Source: Moniliella sp. 'wahieum'
Lineage: Eukaryota > Basidiomycota > Moniliellomycetes > Moniliellales > Moniliellaceae
DNA: 64,000 nt
NCBI GenBank assembly: GCA_003971905.1
Contig: RSEE01000034.1
Location: 434,001-498,000, forward strand
Direction of reading: 5' to 3'
Positions 11,601 through 22,830 of this stretch are shown here, in pieces (position 1 is the stretch's first letter; each line of letters begins with the position of its first letter). Both the position numbers and the translations under genes were made by a program. The notes beneath the pieces were generated by a model. It made no database searches. It had not been told where the DNA came from and saw only the letters and a list, made by a program, of their open reading frames with translations.

Positions 11601-14600
11601 CAGGTACCAAGCCCATCGGGTGGGTGGGCCGAGCGGCTGGGGGCACCAGTGGCAGGACTTTGGTCCCGCGCTGTGGCTGCTGCGCAGTCGGCTGGTCTGG
11701 CTCGTGGTGGGATTACAACGGACGCCGGCTGGGGTTGCATGTTGCGCACAGGCCAGTCGGTCTTGGCCAACGCACTCTTGCTCACTGCGCTGGGGAGAGA
11801 GTGGCGCCGACCGCTGCGTCTGCCATCGGCAGGCAACCCGGAAGAGCAACAAGCGTATGCCCAGTACGTGCGCATCGTCATGGCAATGATGGACAGCCCA
11901 TCGGCACGGGTTCCTTTCTCGGTTCATCGCTTTGCGCAGCAAGGTGTCCTGCTCGGCAAGGCGCCCGGCGAGTGGTTTGGTCCTTCGACCGCGGCTGGGG
12001 CCATCCTCCGGTGTGTCATCGAACCTCACCCCTTCGCACGGCCCGACGCTCCCGCGCCGGACGGCTTGCCTCCTCTCGCCGTGGTTTTGGCCTACGACGG
12101 CACGGTGCATACCCATCAAGTGCTTCAAGCGGGTACGGCCTCAGTCTGGCCTGCCCCTGGTAACGACCCGTACGCCGCGCCCAACCCGCTGTATCGGCCC
12201 CCTTCAGCTCGAACTGAGCAGTCTCCCTGCCCTCCTCGCCTCTCCCGTTCCGAAGAGCAGTGTTGCTCCTGGCTGGACTGCGGTTTGGGGTGACCAAAGT
12301 TCCTGAATCGTACTACGAGTCGATCAAGGTATGTGTCTCCCTTGCGCCTGTAGTTTTTGTGTCCACCTCCCTCTAACTTCGCTGCTTGTAGGCCACATTC
12401 ACTTTCCCCCAGACGGTGGGCATTGCGGGCGGAAAACCCTCTTCATCGTATTACTTTGTTGGATTGGACAGCAGCAACGACACACTCCTCTACCTGGACC
12501 CGCATCAGGTGCACGCCGCTGTGCCCTTCCGTCCGATCGAAGGTGATGCGTCCCTGTGCACAGCCTACACGCCAGCCCAGTTGGAAACGTACCACGGTGC
12601 CAAGATCCATCGTCTTCCCCTCCGCTTGATGGACCCAAGTATGCTTTTGGGCTTTGTCGTGCGCAGTCGAGAGGAGTGGGACGATCTAGTGCTTCGCCTC
12701 GCTGCCTTGCCCAAACCTCTCCTCTCCCTCAACGCCAACCCACTTCCAGCGGAGGCCGCGCCACCTCCGCCCGTGGAAGGAGACAGCAGCTGGGCCGAGG
12801 ATGGCGTTCAGTCCCTTTCTGATTCGAGCGAGCCGGAGCATGCGCCAGATGAGGAAGATCTTGAGCTTGAGCTTGAGCCAGATATGGTCCCTATCGCGGC
12901 GGATGCGGTGCCACTGCCCCCAGCAACCGAGGGAGAGCTGGACCAGGCCCTGGAGGAGGAATGCCACCCCTGCGGCGCCTCCACCGCCACCGCCGCCGGC
13001 GATGCCAGAGGAAAGCAGTGCTCATTCCCCTCGTCATGCCAGTATCCGCCCAAGTCTAGGTGACCCTCTCCGTTCCCCGAAAGGCGCTCGCCCCGGAGGA
13101 GCACACCCTCCCTCCTCCCCACCCCAGGCTGCCTCATCCTCACCTGATTCCGGCCCTCGAGACGACAGCCCCAGCTTCAGCCCTCACCTCAGTCCCCGCC
13201 GAGCTCATGCCAGTGCCAGCGCCGCTGATCCCCCTACTGTACCCCCTCCGAACGTCCGGGAGCCCACTTGTCTGAACCCGGGGCGCGAGCGGGACCAACG
13301 ACTGCCACAGCTGCCGCCGGCCCCGGGTGGGAGGAGGGCCTGCCGATACGAGCGAGGCGACGGGCGAGCTTCCGTCGCCCGTTATGCTCTCTGCTGCGCA
13401 TTTGGGTGCTGTGCCGGCGGCTGTGTCGGGTTTGGCGGCCGCGGCGCTGCGCGCAGCGTTGATATCGGCTCCTTGGCGGCGACCTGCCGCCTCACGCGGC
13501 AGGAGCGAGGAGGAGATGGCAGGCGTCGCTGTGTCCCCGGCCGCAGCGCAAGGACGAGAATCGCCTTGCGCGCCCGCGCCCGAGCGAGGCGGGAGCGTGT
13601 CTGATACCCTACGCGGCGGCGCAAGCAAGCGCAATCCTTTGGCCCGTCTGCTGCGCTCGCTCCGCGCCCCCACGGCATGGACAGTGGCGAGTTGCCCCCG
13701 CTCCCGCCGGCCTTACCTTCTCCGCCCGCTCTGTCCCCCCTCCCGGTTGCGCCAGTGGCGAGCCGGACGAACGAGATACCCCGCCCGGGGCAGGACGGTG
13801 CTGTGCCCCGGGCCGCGTGGGCTTTGACCGCCCGCCCGACGCCGACGTCGCGCCCGATCCGACCGACTGGGATTGGGGCGCGGTGGAGCCCGACCCGCGT
13901 GAGGGGAACGTCGAGCCCGATGGCGATGGCCGGCAGGCACGATCGTCGCTGGACCGTGAACAGGCACTACCCTCTGAGCTGGACTTGGAGGAGCACCGTG
14001 CCTCGCCCTCGCCTTCGCCCTCGCCTTCGCCCTCCCACCCTAGCCCACGACCGGATGAGTCCCAGCCCACAGCCGCGCCCGGGGACGCGGCGCTGGTCGC
14101 GCACCCGCTCCCGGCCGCTCCCACCTGGGACCCGGTACCTTGGTTGCCATCCAACGAGGACGATGGGCTGCGGTCGCTCGACTCTTCTCCCCTTGGCTCG
14201 CTGCAGGACGTATACCAAACTGGCAGCCGCGAGCGCGGACTGGCCCACGGCGTCCCCCGCCCCGAGTCAGTGGGAGGACACCCAGAGCGCATGGGCAGGG
14301 CGCCCGAGGCAGCCGAGCTGGGCAGCCCGGACGCGGATGGCAATGGCATTGGCGATGCGGGTGGGGATCGAGATGGGGATCGAGATGGGGATCGGGATGG
14401 GGATCCCGTGCGAGAGAGCAGGTGCTGCAGCCCGCACCCAGCTGGGTCGAGCGCGATCGTGCGGCCCGGATGGCGAGCTTGCTCACCCAGTTGGCTCCCG
14501 CCACCGCCCTGCCACCCCACCCCACTCCCACCGCACCCGCCGCTGTCACGCCGCCTCGCACTTGGCTGACACGAGATCCGACGGCGCCCGGCTCTTGTCG

Positions 14601-15356
14601 CCTGCTTCGTCCTCGGGCAGACGCGCTGGAGAGCGGGATGGCGAGCGGGATGGAGGACGAGATGGGCCCAGCGTGGCCAGGGCAAGCGGACGAGAACGAA
14701 GACGAGAACGAAGACGAGAACGAGGATGCGAACGAGGAGACGGAGAATGGGCCGATTCGCATGTGAACGCTACAGAGGAACCTACTTCTTTGGCTGACCT
14801 CGATCGTCTTTCTCCCGTTCCAGCAGCGGTATTTGGTCCGCTGGACACGAGCGTGTTGGGGGCTGATGCTGATACTGGTGCTGATGCTCATGCTGATGCT
14901 GGTGCTGATGCGGACGCTGAGGTCTTGTTGGGGACTTGGTCCCTCACCCTTGACGGCGTCGATTCCCATCCCTTTGGGCCCCAGGCGACCCAGTCGACAG
15001 TCCATATCCCGGTCGTTCGAAGTGGGTTCATGGGAAAATGTGAGTGGCAGCTTGTTTACTCGCCCGACACCCGAACTGCTCTTGGCGGCCCAAGCTCAAG
15101 CGCAAGCCACCGCTTCGCGTGCCAGCCCACCCAGCAAGACCAATCTTAGCCTCGACCCACTGCCCTCGGCTGGTAGCACCGGCGTGCCACGCCCCATACT
15201 GTTCTCTCCCCTGCCTCGTTCGACTTTGGCTCGCGTCGCTCGTCGCGTGCGCGGCTGCGCGAAGCGCGTCGGCCATCCTCGAGCGTACACTCGACTTCGC
15301 CGTCTCGTGCGCCTGCTGCGTCATCGTCTCTGCTCTCCCTTCACAAGCGACCCTGA
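8670..15356 (+). CDS. ATG4: ATG4-type cysteine peptidase (C54) with long low-complexity extensions
   Basis: ATG4 processes Atg8 and removes it from lipid during autophagy. The C54 core spans about 10970-12720: WMAELQNDFSSRIWCSYRS, then the catalytic-Cys motif TTDAGWGCMLRTGQS, then GGKPSSSYYFVG and the Asp-His motif YLDPHQVHAAVPF, then LMDPSMLLGFVVRSREEWDD. One 63-nt intron (12329-12391, GTATGT...TTGTAG) splits VPESYYESIK from ATFTFPQTVG. Upstream and downstream lie long Ser/Pro-rich segments that continue in shifting frames. The tail (13.0-15.35 kb) carries DGDR, DENE and ADA repeats and a final stretch ending LLSLHKRP at 15356. More than ten one-base frame changes are needed. Basidiomycete ATG4 proteins are often long, but about 2,200 codons is extreme; the ends are uncertain (an alternative start is 9194) and a second gene could be hidden in the tail. 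The peptidase call is firm. Confidence 0.72.
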
Positions 15357-16342
15357 TCCCGTGGCTTGTCGCCCCTCACCCCCCCTCACCCTCCCAAGAT
15401 CCCAAGCTCCTGGGCTCACAACCTCTTACCTCCCCCTCCTTCCTCCTTGCCTCCTGCTCTTCTACCCTCATCTTCGGTTTGTTTGTTTTTTCCTTTGTTT
15501 ACCCCACCCTTTTCTTGCCGTTGCAATCTTCTCTCTATCCTCTTTGATCCGCCCGGTGGGGGACCGAATTCTAGCTCATCGATCCTCTTGATCCCTCGGC
15601 ACCGACCTTAGAGCGTAGCGCTGCCCCTGCAACGTTGCTTGTTTGGCGTCCTGCTGGCTCCGCCTGTACCGCTACCTTGCCTTGCCTGAGACCCGAGGCC
15701 TGTTGAGGCCTGACTAGGGACTGGCGCGCGAGACCAAGCTGCTTACCCGAGCCAAGACCACACAAACATACCGCAACGTTGTGCCTCCGCTTGCCTCTCC
15801 AATCCCCCCCCCGTTCCACCACTGTTCCGCCCATTCCACCCATTCCACCCATTCCATCCTCCTGTTACATATTTCCCTCTTCCCCTCTGGCGTATGTACC
15901 CTCGTTTGGCCCTCTGGCCAGTGTGCTGGACGCCAGTCCTTGCTTTTGCCTTGAACGTGTTTGTTTTTTCGGTGCACTCGGAACGGGCGACGCGGGGCGC
16001 GCTCATAGCATGCTCCAGGCTCCAGGCTCCGTGCTCCGTGCTCCCTCTATAGCCACACGGGACACGCGCGCGTCCGTCTCGTCCCGCGTTTGGCTTGGCT
16101 CGGGTTGATAGAGAGGTATAACAGTGCGTACCGACAAGAGGATTTTGTGAAGGCTACGTTCTGTAAACTGTGGGTTCTGAGCTCAGCTTCCGCTTGAATA
16201 GGGGCAGGCAGGTGAGGGAACTGCTGGTATCTCCACCTTGCCAAGACAACACTAGACCTGACGATTGATGGAGGATGGAAAAATACTGGACAGGGAGGGA
16301 TTATGGATGGATCGACAGGTGGGCGAACTACGAGGGCTCGCC
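15357..16342. other. ATG4 3' flank, mostly non-coding
   Basis: This is a pyrimidine-rich stretch (15370-15540) typical of an untranslated 3' region, with an iterated CCATTCCAC run at 15830-15860. On the minus strand, 16047-16244 is an open frame with somewhat protein-like content (WRYQQFPHLPAPIQAEAEL). It could be a further exon of the candidate gene at 16343, via a donor just before 16343 and an acceptor near 16254. Otherwise nothing is recognised. Confidence 0.4.
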
Positions 16343-16582
16343 TTACTTTTGCTCAGTTGACCAGAATGCTGCTGCCCCGTCTGGCAGTGGCACGTATACG
16401 GGTATGACTGTGGAACAATCCTTCCTGCTGGTATCCTTGGGATCGCCAGGAGCTGGAAGGCACCCAACATGCATTTTGCGATGCTTCAGACAGAAGACGA
16501 CGGTGTCGTAGTAAGAGCATAGGCGCTCGCCCAACGGACTCGAGCGGTGTGCTCCACAAAGAGGAAACACAAAAAGCCACAT
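16343..16582 (-). CDS. candidate small secreted Cys-containing protein
   Basis: Minus-strand ORF of 79 residues from the ATG at 16582. It begins MWLFVFPLCGAH, a plausible short signal peptide, and has five Cys spaced through the product (LCG, RLCSYY, VFCLK, VGCLP, KDCST). The end, STEQK, overlaps a perfect GTAAGG donor, so the protein may continue by splicing into 16047-16253 rather than stop at 16343. I recognise no family. Codon choice is coding-like but there is no conserved domain, so it is a candidate only. Confidence 0.22.
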   Translation of the reverse strand: MWLFVFPLCGAHRSSPLGERLCSYYDTVVFCLKHRKMHVGCLPAPGDPKDTSRKDCSTVIPVYVPLPDGAAAFWSTEQK

Positions 16583-17661
16583 CCAGCTCAGCTGTTGGTG
16601 CAAGAGGGGTGGTCGAACAGAGCAGATGAGGGATGGATGGGTGGACAGCCTCTCCGTGGTAGGGATGATGCTTACATACAGCCCATGTCTTGTTTTGCCC
16701 AGCGGCGCCGCCCGCTCGGCTTTGTGTCCGCAATTGATGGTTTAGCTGGTTCCAACACAGAGCACTGGAAGAGAGGCGTCTGACGGGTGCATTTTTGGCT
16801 CTCGGCGCCGCCGCTGGTTTTGCCGCGCCCCCAGGCACGGCTGCCCTGTCGCTGCGCCGCCCGTCCGGCATGACGCAATCCACCTCGGTCTGGCTTGCGG
16901 CGCGAGGGTCGGCGAGCGTCGGTGCAGCTTGCAGGCACTGCCGCGCGCAAACGCTAAAGGGGAAGCGTGTCGCCAACGCGCTGCTGGCGCTCGTCGCCCG
17001 TCTGGCCCTGCCGGCAAGCAGAGCGATGGCCATGTCGAGCGCCTCCGCAGCCACCGCGACACCGATCCCTGCCCGCCCCCCCGCCCCGGCCACCGCGTAC
17101 CTGCAGCACCCGCACCACACCGCCGACGGCCGCGGGGAACGCACTGGCGCCGCGCTGGTCTCGCTCGCTGCGGAGCACGCCGTCTAACTCCGCCCCACAC
17201 GCACTGGCCCACTCGGGCGCCGCTGCTGGGGCACAGTGCTTGGCGCGTACGAGCTTGTGCAGACGCACATGCATCCGCCTGAGCAGCTGCGGCTGGCTGT
17301 CTCCGGCCCCGCACTAGCCCACTCCCGGCCGCGCAAAGCCACCGCTCCGATCGCACGCGCACCGCTGGCACCTCGCCCGTGTCCGCATCCCACTGCGGCC
17401 GGGTGCGGGTGTGCTGGCAGCGCACTGCAGCGCAGGCCAACGCCAGCGCGGATTGAACGTTGAATATTCAGAGCTGGCTGAACACCACCCCCTGCAGCAG
17501 CCGCTCCGTCGCTCACACTCCGTCCGAGCACCTCCGCGCTGCCCCAGACAGATCTCCAGCGCGTATTTAAACCCGCGCGACAGCACCAGCAGCCTCTGCT
17601 GCCGACCCCATTCGCCAGTTCCGCTCCACACACACACACCACACCACATCTTCGAACCATC
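16583..17661. other. unassigned GC-rich region and metacaspase promoter
   Basis: Several overlapping long frames are open here on both strands because of high GC; none shows a known motif. One minus frame (about 17140-16640) contains MPDGRRSD and Ala-rich stretches and cannot be ruled in or out. The end of the region is the metacaspase promoter. Confidence 0.35.
17564..17571 (+). promoter_or_regulatory. TATA-like box of the metacaspase gene
   Basis: The octamer TATTTAAA lies about 91 bases before the metacaspase ATG at 17662, followed by a CACACACACACC leader. Position and sequence fit a core promoter; not tested. Confidence 0.45.
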
Positions 17662-19271
17662 ATGTCCTTCCCCGAACCCTTTGGCGGTGTCGTCCACATG
17701 ATCCCGCCTGCCCCACCAGAGCACCCCCCACAACCCCGGCCCCACGCAACACCCCGGTATGTCCAACTCTGAATAGTAACCCCCCCCCCCCCCCTAACAC
17801 GCCTGGTAGACACATGACCATGCCTCAGCCCTTCCACGGCGGACGCCCATACTACGAGCCAATAGCAACCCTGCCGGAGACTAGCCGCCGCACCAGAACG
17901 TGGTACCCGGGAGAGAGTGACTCGGACCTGCTGGCCACGCCGCGGGGCTATCCGCCTGCACCAGCAGCACCGCGCCCTCATTCTTGGGTCAGCACCTCTG
18001 CTGCAGCTACCGGCTACCCCCCCGCTCCCCCCGGTACCGCACCCGCGCCTGCCCCGATGGCTATGCCGATCCCCCACCCACCCCGAAGATGGGGCCGCGT
18101 GGAAGGACCCTTGGGCCCGCCTGAGTACCGCAACATGAACGTCCGCTTTGATCGCCCCCCCGGGGGCACGATGGAAAATGGGATGCGATATGAGTACAGT
18201 TCGATGACTGGCCGACGCAAAGCCTTGCTGATTGGCATCAACTATCCCGGCACCAAGGCCGAGCTCAAGGGGTGTTGGAACGATGTGGCGAAAATCCGCA
18301 AGTTTATCATGCAGGCAGGCGGGTTGCTGCCAAGGACATGGTGATTCTCACCGATCAAAGTACTGACCCTCGCGCCCGGCCCACCCGGGCCAACATGACG
18401 GCCGCCATGCACTGGCTCGTCAAGGACGCCCAGCCAGGTGACTCGCTCTTCTTCCACTACTCGGGTCATGGGTCCCAGGCCACCGCAAACACAAGGCGAC
18501 GAAGGTGTGTACTCTTTCTTGTGGATCCTGGGTGACCGGTGATGTGAGATGGCTACCGACGATTGGACTAACTTGGCTCTATTCGCCCTCAGCCGATGGA
18601 CTGAACGAGTGCATTGTGCCCTCGGATTACATCAAGAGCGGCTTGATGGAAGATGATGAGTTACATGCGATTATGGTGCGCCCCTTACCCGTTGGCTGCC
18701 GCCTAACTGCCTTGTTTGACTCGTGCCACAGTGGGACGGTGCTGGACCTGCCCTATATTTACTCGGCATCAGGCAAGATTTTGGAAGAGACTGTAGCGGC
18801 CAATGTGGGGGATGGGCTGCAACGTGCAATGCGTGCCTATGCCAGTGGCAACATTATGGATGCTGCTCAGGGCGTGGTGGCAACCATGACACAAGCCCAA
18901 GCCGAACAGCGCGCCCGCGAGATCACCATTCGTACCCGCTCTTCCGGCGCCGACGTGGTCATGTTCTCTGGTTGCAAGGACAGCGAAACCAGTGCCGACA
19001 CGGTCGAAGCCCAGAAGGCCACCGGTGCCTTGAGCCATGCATGGGTCACTGTGTTTGACCGATGGCCTAACCTCACTTACCTCCAACTGCTCAATGCGCT
19101 GCGCGACGAGCTGGTGGAGCGCTTTCATCAGAAACCGCAGGTGCGTTGTTTTCCCCTTTGATTGATCTGGAATGCTTCCTCTGCTGCCAGTTTGGCTTAC
19201 ATCTCCTTTGGGCCCCTCGACAGATCTCCACCTCCCACCCTTACGACTTGAACACACTGTTTACCATCTAG
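17662..19271 (+). CDS. MCA1: type I metacaspase
   Basis: Caspase-fold cysteine peptidase that cleaves after Arg/Lys, linked to stress response and cell death in fungi. Four exons: 17662-17756, 17810-18504, 18593-19140 and 19224-19271, with introns of 53, 88 and 83 nt. The N-terminal prodomain (about 140 residues) is Pro/Tyr/Gly-rich, as in type I metacaspases. The p20 domain follows: [12 protein letters not shown], the catalytic His in HYSGHGSQ and the catalytic Cys in FDSCHSGT. The last exon ends [11 protein letters not shown], the standard C-terminus. Length is about 460 residues. Two one-base breaks occur, near 18328 (a T lost in GGTTTGCT) and near 18495, just before intron 2. Intron 1 contains a run of 15 C. 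ATG4, another cysteine peptidase, lies upstream on the same strand. Confidence 0.9.
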
Positions 19272-20052
19272 AGGCCGTTATTCCTCTTTTCTCTTCTCTC
19301 GCCCACCTATTCGTGGCCCCTCATCTCCCGAAGCGTGATGGGAGGCGCACGCCGTCGAGCATTGCCCGGTACGTCTCTTGTGGCTGCGCACTTCCTCCCT
19401 TCTATATACATTGCATGCTTTCAACTATACCTGTGGAATGCCTAGACGCAGCACCACGACGGAAACATATGGCTATAGGCGATTCAGTCCCTGGTCCAGC
19501 CAGGAGCCTCAGGCCGGCCTGGGCTCGGCGTTCTGTGCAGTCGCCTAAGCAGACTCGAAACCCTGTGTACTTCCTTGGCACGCCGTACGGGTCGTTGGAA
19601 GGGAAGGATTTCTCATCTGCATGGCAACACTGTGGTTTTTGGCTGGCAGCATATTGTGGAAGGACCTCAGTTGTATTATTGTGCATCGTACCTTGTCCTA
19701 GGAGGGGGACTGATTCCCTCGGGATGGAGCCCTTTTAGGCCTTACGGGGGAAGCGGGGGACGGACTGCTGACTGCTTACTGCTGACTAGTGACTGCGGAC
19801 TGCTGACTACCATTAAGTGCGCATTGCTCGCCTAGTCACCATATGGCAGCGGAGACTAATAGGCGTCGCGGAATCGGGGCCTTGTCCGGCTCTGTCGGAT
19901 TTAACTGGACGGAGCAAATTGGTGCGGGGGCCATGTCACGAAGTCACAGCCGCCCCACCCCGCCTTCAAATACTTTTGCTGGGGGACCCATTGCTGTTAA
20001 CCACATCACCACCATCGCCTATGGCCTAACCCCGGCCAAAGCAGCATCCAGC
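19272..20052. other. intergenic gap with GACTGCTGACT iterations
   Basis: There is no recognisable gene. At 19758-19811 the word GACTGCTGACT/GACTGCGGACT is repeated about five times. The last 150 bases are the presumed promoter of the transporter. Confidence 0.45.
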
Positions 20053-21669
20053 ATGTCCACAACAACCCTTACCCTTCCGCCTACCGAGCACATCCCGCTC
20101 ACCCCTCTCCCCTTCGCGGCAAGCAAATCTAATACGTCGTCTCCCGAGGTCATCTTACCCCCCAGTGCTGCTAAACCAATTCCGGAACCAAACCAACAAC
20201 CCCAGGCGGGATCTGAATCTGCTCCTGCCCAAACGTCATCAAACATGTAAGTGCACGGGGCAAGGACCAAGTTTGCTGGAAATCCTCTTGTTCGGGCGTC
20301 TTGCTTGCGCGGATGCTGACGAGGGACCTTCTTTTGACGGGCTTGACTATGCTGGTGGTGGGGACGGTGGCAGTACTGGTGTCGTTGTGTGCATCTCCTC
20401 GTTTCTTGTGATTTTTCTGTCATGTGGCGTGGTCTTCTCCTTTGGTGTGTATCAGGAACTGTACCAGCAACTGGCCACCGAGCCGGACAATCCGTTTACT
20501 GGCCAGCAGCCTGCCGTGATTGATTTGATCGGGACTGCGTCTGCCGGGCTTCAGACACTACTTGCACCTCTCGCTACCGCCTGGAGCAAACGGTTTTCCC
20601 CCCGGATCGTCATATCTACCGGTGGCTTGCTTTTGGCCTTGGCAGGTGTTTTGGCCAGCTATTCGCACACACTGTGGCAAGTTGTTCTCACCCAAGGTGT
20701 TCTCATGGGCTTTGCGACCTGTCTCAGCTACATTACTGCGGTCACTGTGGCCCCGACGCACTATGGCAAACGCCGCGCTCTTGCCATGGGCATCATCACG
20801 GCCGGAACGGGGGTGGGGGGCGTGATGTGGGGTCCTGTGATTCAAAAGTTGAACACCAATCTCGGGTTCCGAAACTCGCTTCGCATTTCGGGCGCCGTGT
20901 GTGGAGTGACGGTAATGTTGTGTGGGCAAGCGCTGGACTGGGACCCGGCTTCCAAAGTTCGGTTTGCAGCGGAAAAACGGGCATTGGCAGGAACGGCGCG
21001 TCGGTCGTTCTCCTTTCTCCCCTCGGTGGATTGGCGGATTGCCGAGACGCCAAGGTTTGCCGCCTCGGCGTTGGGGCCGGTCTGCAAGCAGCAGTATACT
21101 ATGCCCCGATCTTTTACTTTTCGGCGTATGCGCGCACTCTGGGCTATGGCCAGGCGGCGGGTGCCAACCTGATTGCGCTCTCGAACGCGTGCAATGCAGT
21201 AGGAAAGATTGGAATTGGGTTGTTGGCCGATGGCGTGTGTGGTCGGATCAATGCGCTGCTGTTGTCGACGGCAGTGAGTGCGGCGGCAACGTTGGCGCTA
21301 TGGTTGCCGTCGGCGCTAGCTGGCAGCCGGGCGGCGTTTGTCGCGTATGTGGTCATCTATGGTCTGACGGCAAGCGCCTATGTCAGTCTCTTTCCTGCCT
21401 CTCTCGTCGAACTCTTTGGCCCAGCCCACTTTCGCAACGTCAATGGCGTCCTGTATGCCATCCGGGGCATGGCCGCACTCGTCGGTACCCCCACCGCGGG
21501 CGCCTTGATCGCGCGGCTACGATGCCTCGGACCCCGGTCGCAACCCCCCTCAGGCCTACTGGATCACCATCACCTTTGCTGGAGTCCTCTTACCGCTGCA
21601 ACCGCGGGCGTCGCTTGGGTCCGCGTCGAAGCGGGCAGGACGGCCGGCAAGAAAAAGTGGAAGTTGTGA
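20053..21669 (+). CDS. MFS transporter, monocarboxylate porter-like
   Basis: Twelve-segment major facilitator of the monocarboxylate (SLC16-like) type, a plasma-membrane carrier of small organic acids or related solutes. The cytosolic N-terminus (MSTTTLTLPPTEHIPLTPL) is followed by a GTAAGT donor at 20247; the acceptor is not certain, with 20323 possible. TM1 is GVVVCISSFLVIFLSCGVVF. Later landmarks are ISTGGLLLALAGVLASYSH, GKRRALAMGIITAGTGVGG and the TM7 region YYAPIFYFSAYARTLGYG. The end is KKKWKL. The frame changes by one base near 20320 or in the intron, near 21080 and twice around 21520-21590. Substrate cannot be told from sequence. The family call is good; exon 1 is less certain. Confidence 0.75.
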
Positions 21670-22830
21670 TGGGATATGGTGCTGCTGAGGCTCAGCTGTG
21701 CGCTGGGCGCTCAGACTGAGATCCGCGTGGCCGCTCTGTGGCCTGCAAGCTGCATTATGCATTTCATCACTTGTATGTGTGTTGGGTTGAAAGGGACGTA
21801 TGGATCTGCTGTCTACGCCAGTAGTAAGGTGCGTTAGGCGCAGCCTTGTCTCCCTGCCTATAGCCTAAATATACGACCGCCACCAACAAGAGGGCACAAG
21901 ACGAGACTGCTGACGCCTCCTTGAAGTCTAATTGAAGCCACGAGCACAAAGATGTTCACATCACTGTTAGCTCCTTATTAACACAGAAAGCTTCTTGGCT
22001 ATGATCTACCTCTTCCAAAGCAATAAGAAAAACGTGGAAGGGGACAAACCAGTGGTGCGTCAGATGGCTCTCCACACAGAGGCATTTTGTGTGTCTAGAG
22101 TAACAGGGTTTTCCGGTCGCCATAATGCATAAGCGCATAAGCTCTCTCTCGCAACAAGGGTATATAAACGATCGGCGTTGCTATGCCCCCCCAAACAAGA
22201 AGGAGGCACAGCCAAAAGCCGTCGGTATACATATGTACCAAAGAATACACATCTCTCCGTCTAATATGGTGTGGGCGCTGTTGTGCTGACGGCGGAGTGT
22301 GTACACAGTGTTCTAATGCCTGGGTACCTGCGGCGCAGCTGGCCCAGCAGCCCACAGCCGCCCGACGAGACGCCAGAAAATCGCCCACAACTAGTAGGTA
22401 TACACAGCAAGCCTGCGCCTCAGGCTCAGAGACCCCGTATTAGGTATTCTTGCACATGGCTCAGCGTACAGTTTCTCTAGCCCCGCGCCTCTGCCCGCAA
22501 CCGACCTACTGATCAAATTCAATGATAGCGACCCCCCCCCAAACTCTTAGCTGCGCCCACAACCGCCACTGTGGAACTCCACCAAGAGAGAGGGGCTGAA
22601 TTGGTAGCGCCCTCCATCTCTCCGCCGACTCTCTTTCATTACTCGGCGATGAATAGAGTCTGTCTACTCTTCACCTCGCACAGGCGGCAGTATATAAAAC
22701 CTTCTGTTTTTCTTTCGCTTCACCCCCAAGAGCAACGGTGCCATCCCCTCTTCTGGATCTCATATACCTCCTCCCCCCCTCCCCCCTTCATCTTCTGACC
22801 CCTCTCTGCGTTGCTGGCAACGACATTGTT
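21670..22830. other. intergenic region with an orphan TATA box
   Basis: No gene recognised. A perfect TATATAAA at 22161-22168 has no identifiable gene within 300 bases downstream; the true promoter box for the next gene is at 22691. The region is AT-richer than average and may hold a short unrecognised transcript. Confidence 0.4.
22691..22698 (+). promoter_or_regulatory. TATA box of the DPBB secreted-protein gene
   Basis: TATATAAA lies about 133 bases upstream of the ATG at 22831, followed by a pyrimidine-rich leader. A strong TATA box suits a regulated, highly induced secreted protein. Confidence 0.55.

Noticed and set aside
13609-14685. 358-residue minus-strand ORF
   Set aside because: It is antisense of the repetitive ATG4 tail; its Ser/Arg repeats mirror the plus-strand Asp/Gly repeats.
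17184-18077. 297-residue minus-strand ORF
   Set aside because: It covers the metacaspase prodomain and promoter in antisense; no motif, while the plus strand is clearly metacaspase.
20247-20271. A 25-nt intron in the MFS transporter that would keep the frame
   Set aside because: It is shorter than any other intron in the window (51 nt minimum) and has no branch site; a longer intron plus one frame error is more likely.
22161-22168. TATATAAA as the promoter of the DPBB gene
   Set aside because: It is about 670 bases upstream of the ATG, and a second perfect TATA box at 22691 is correctly placed.
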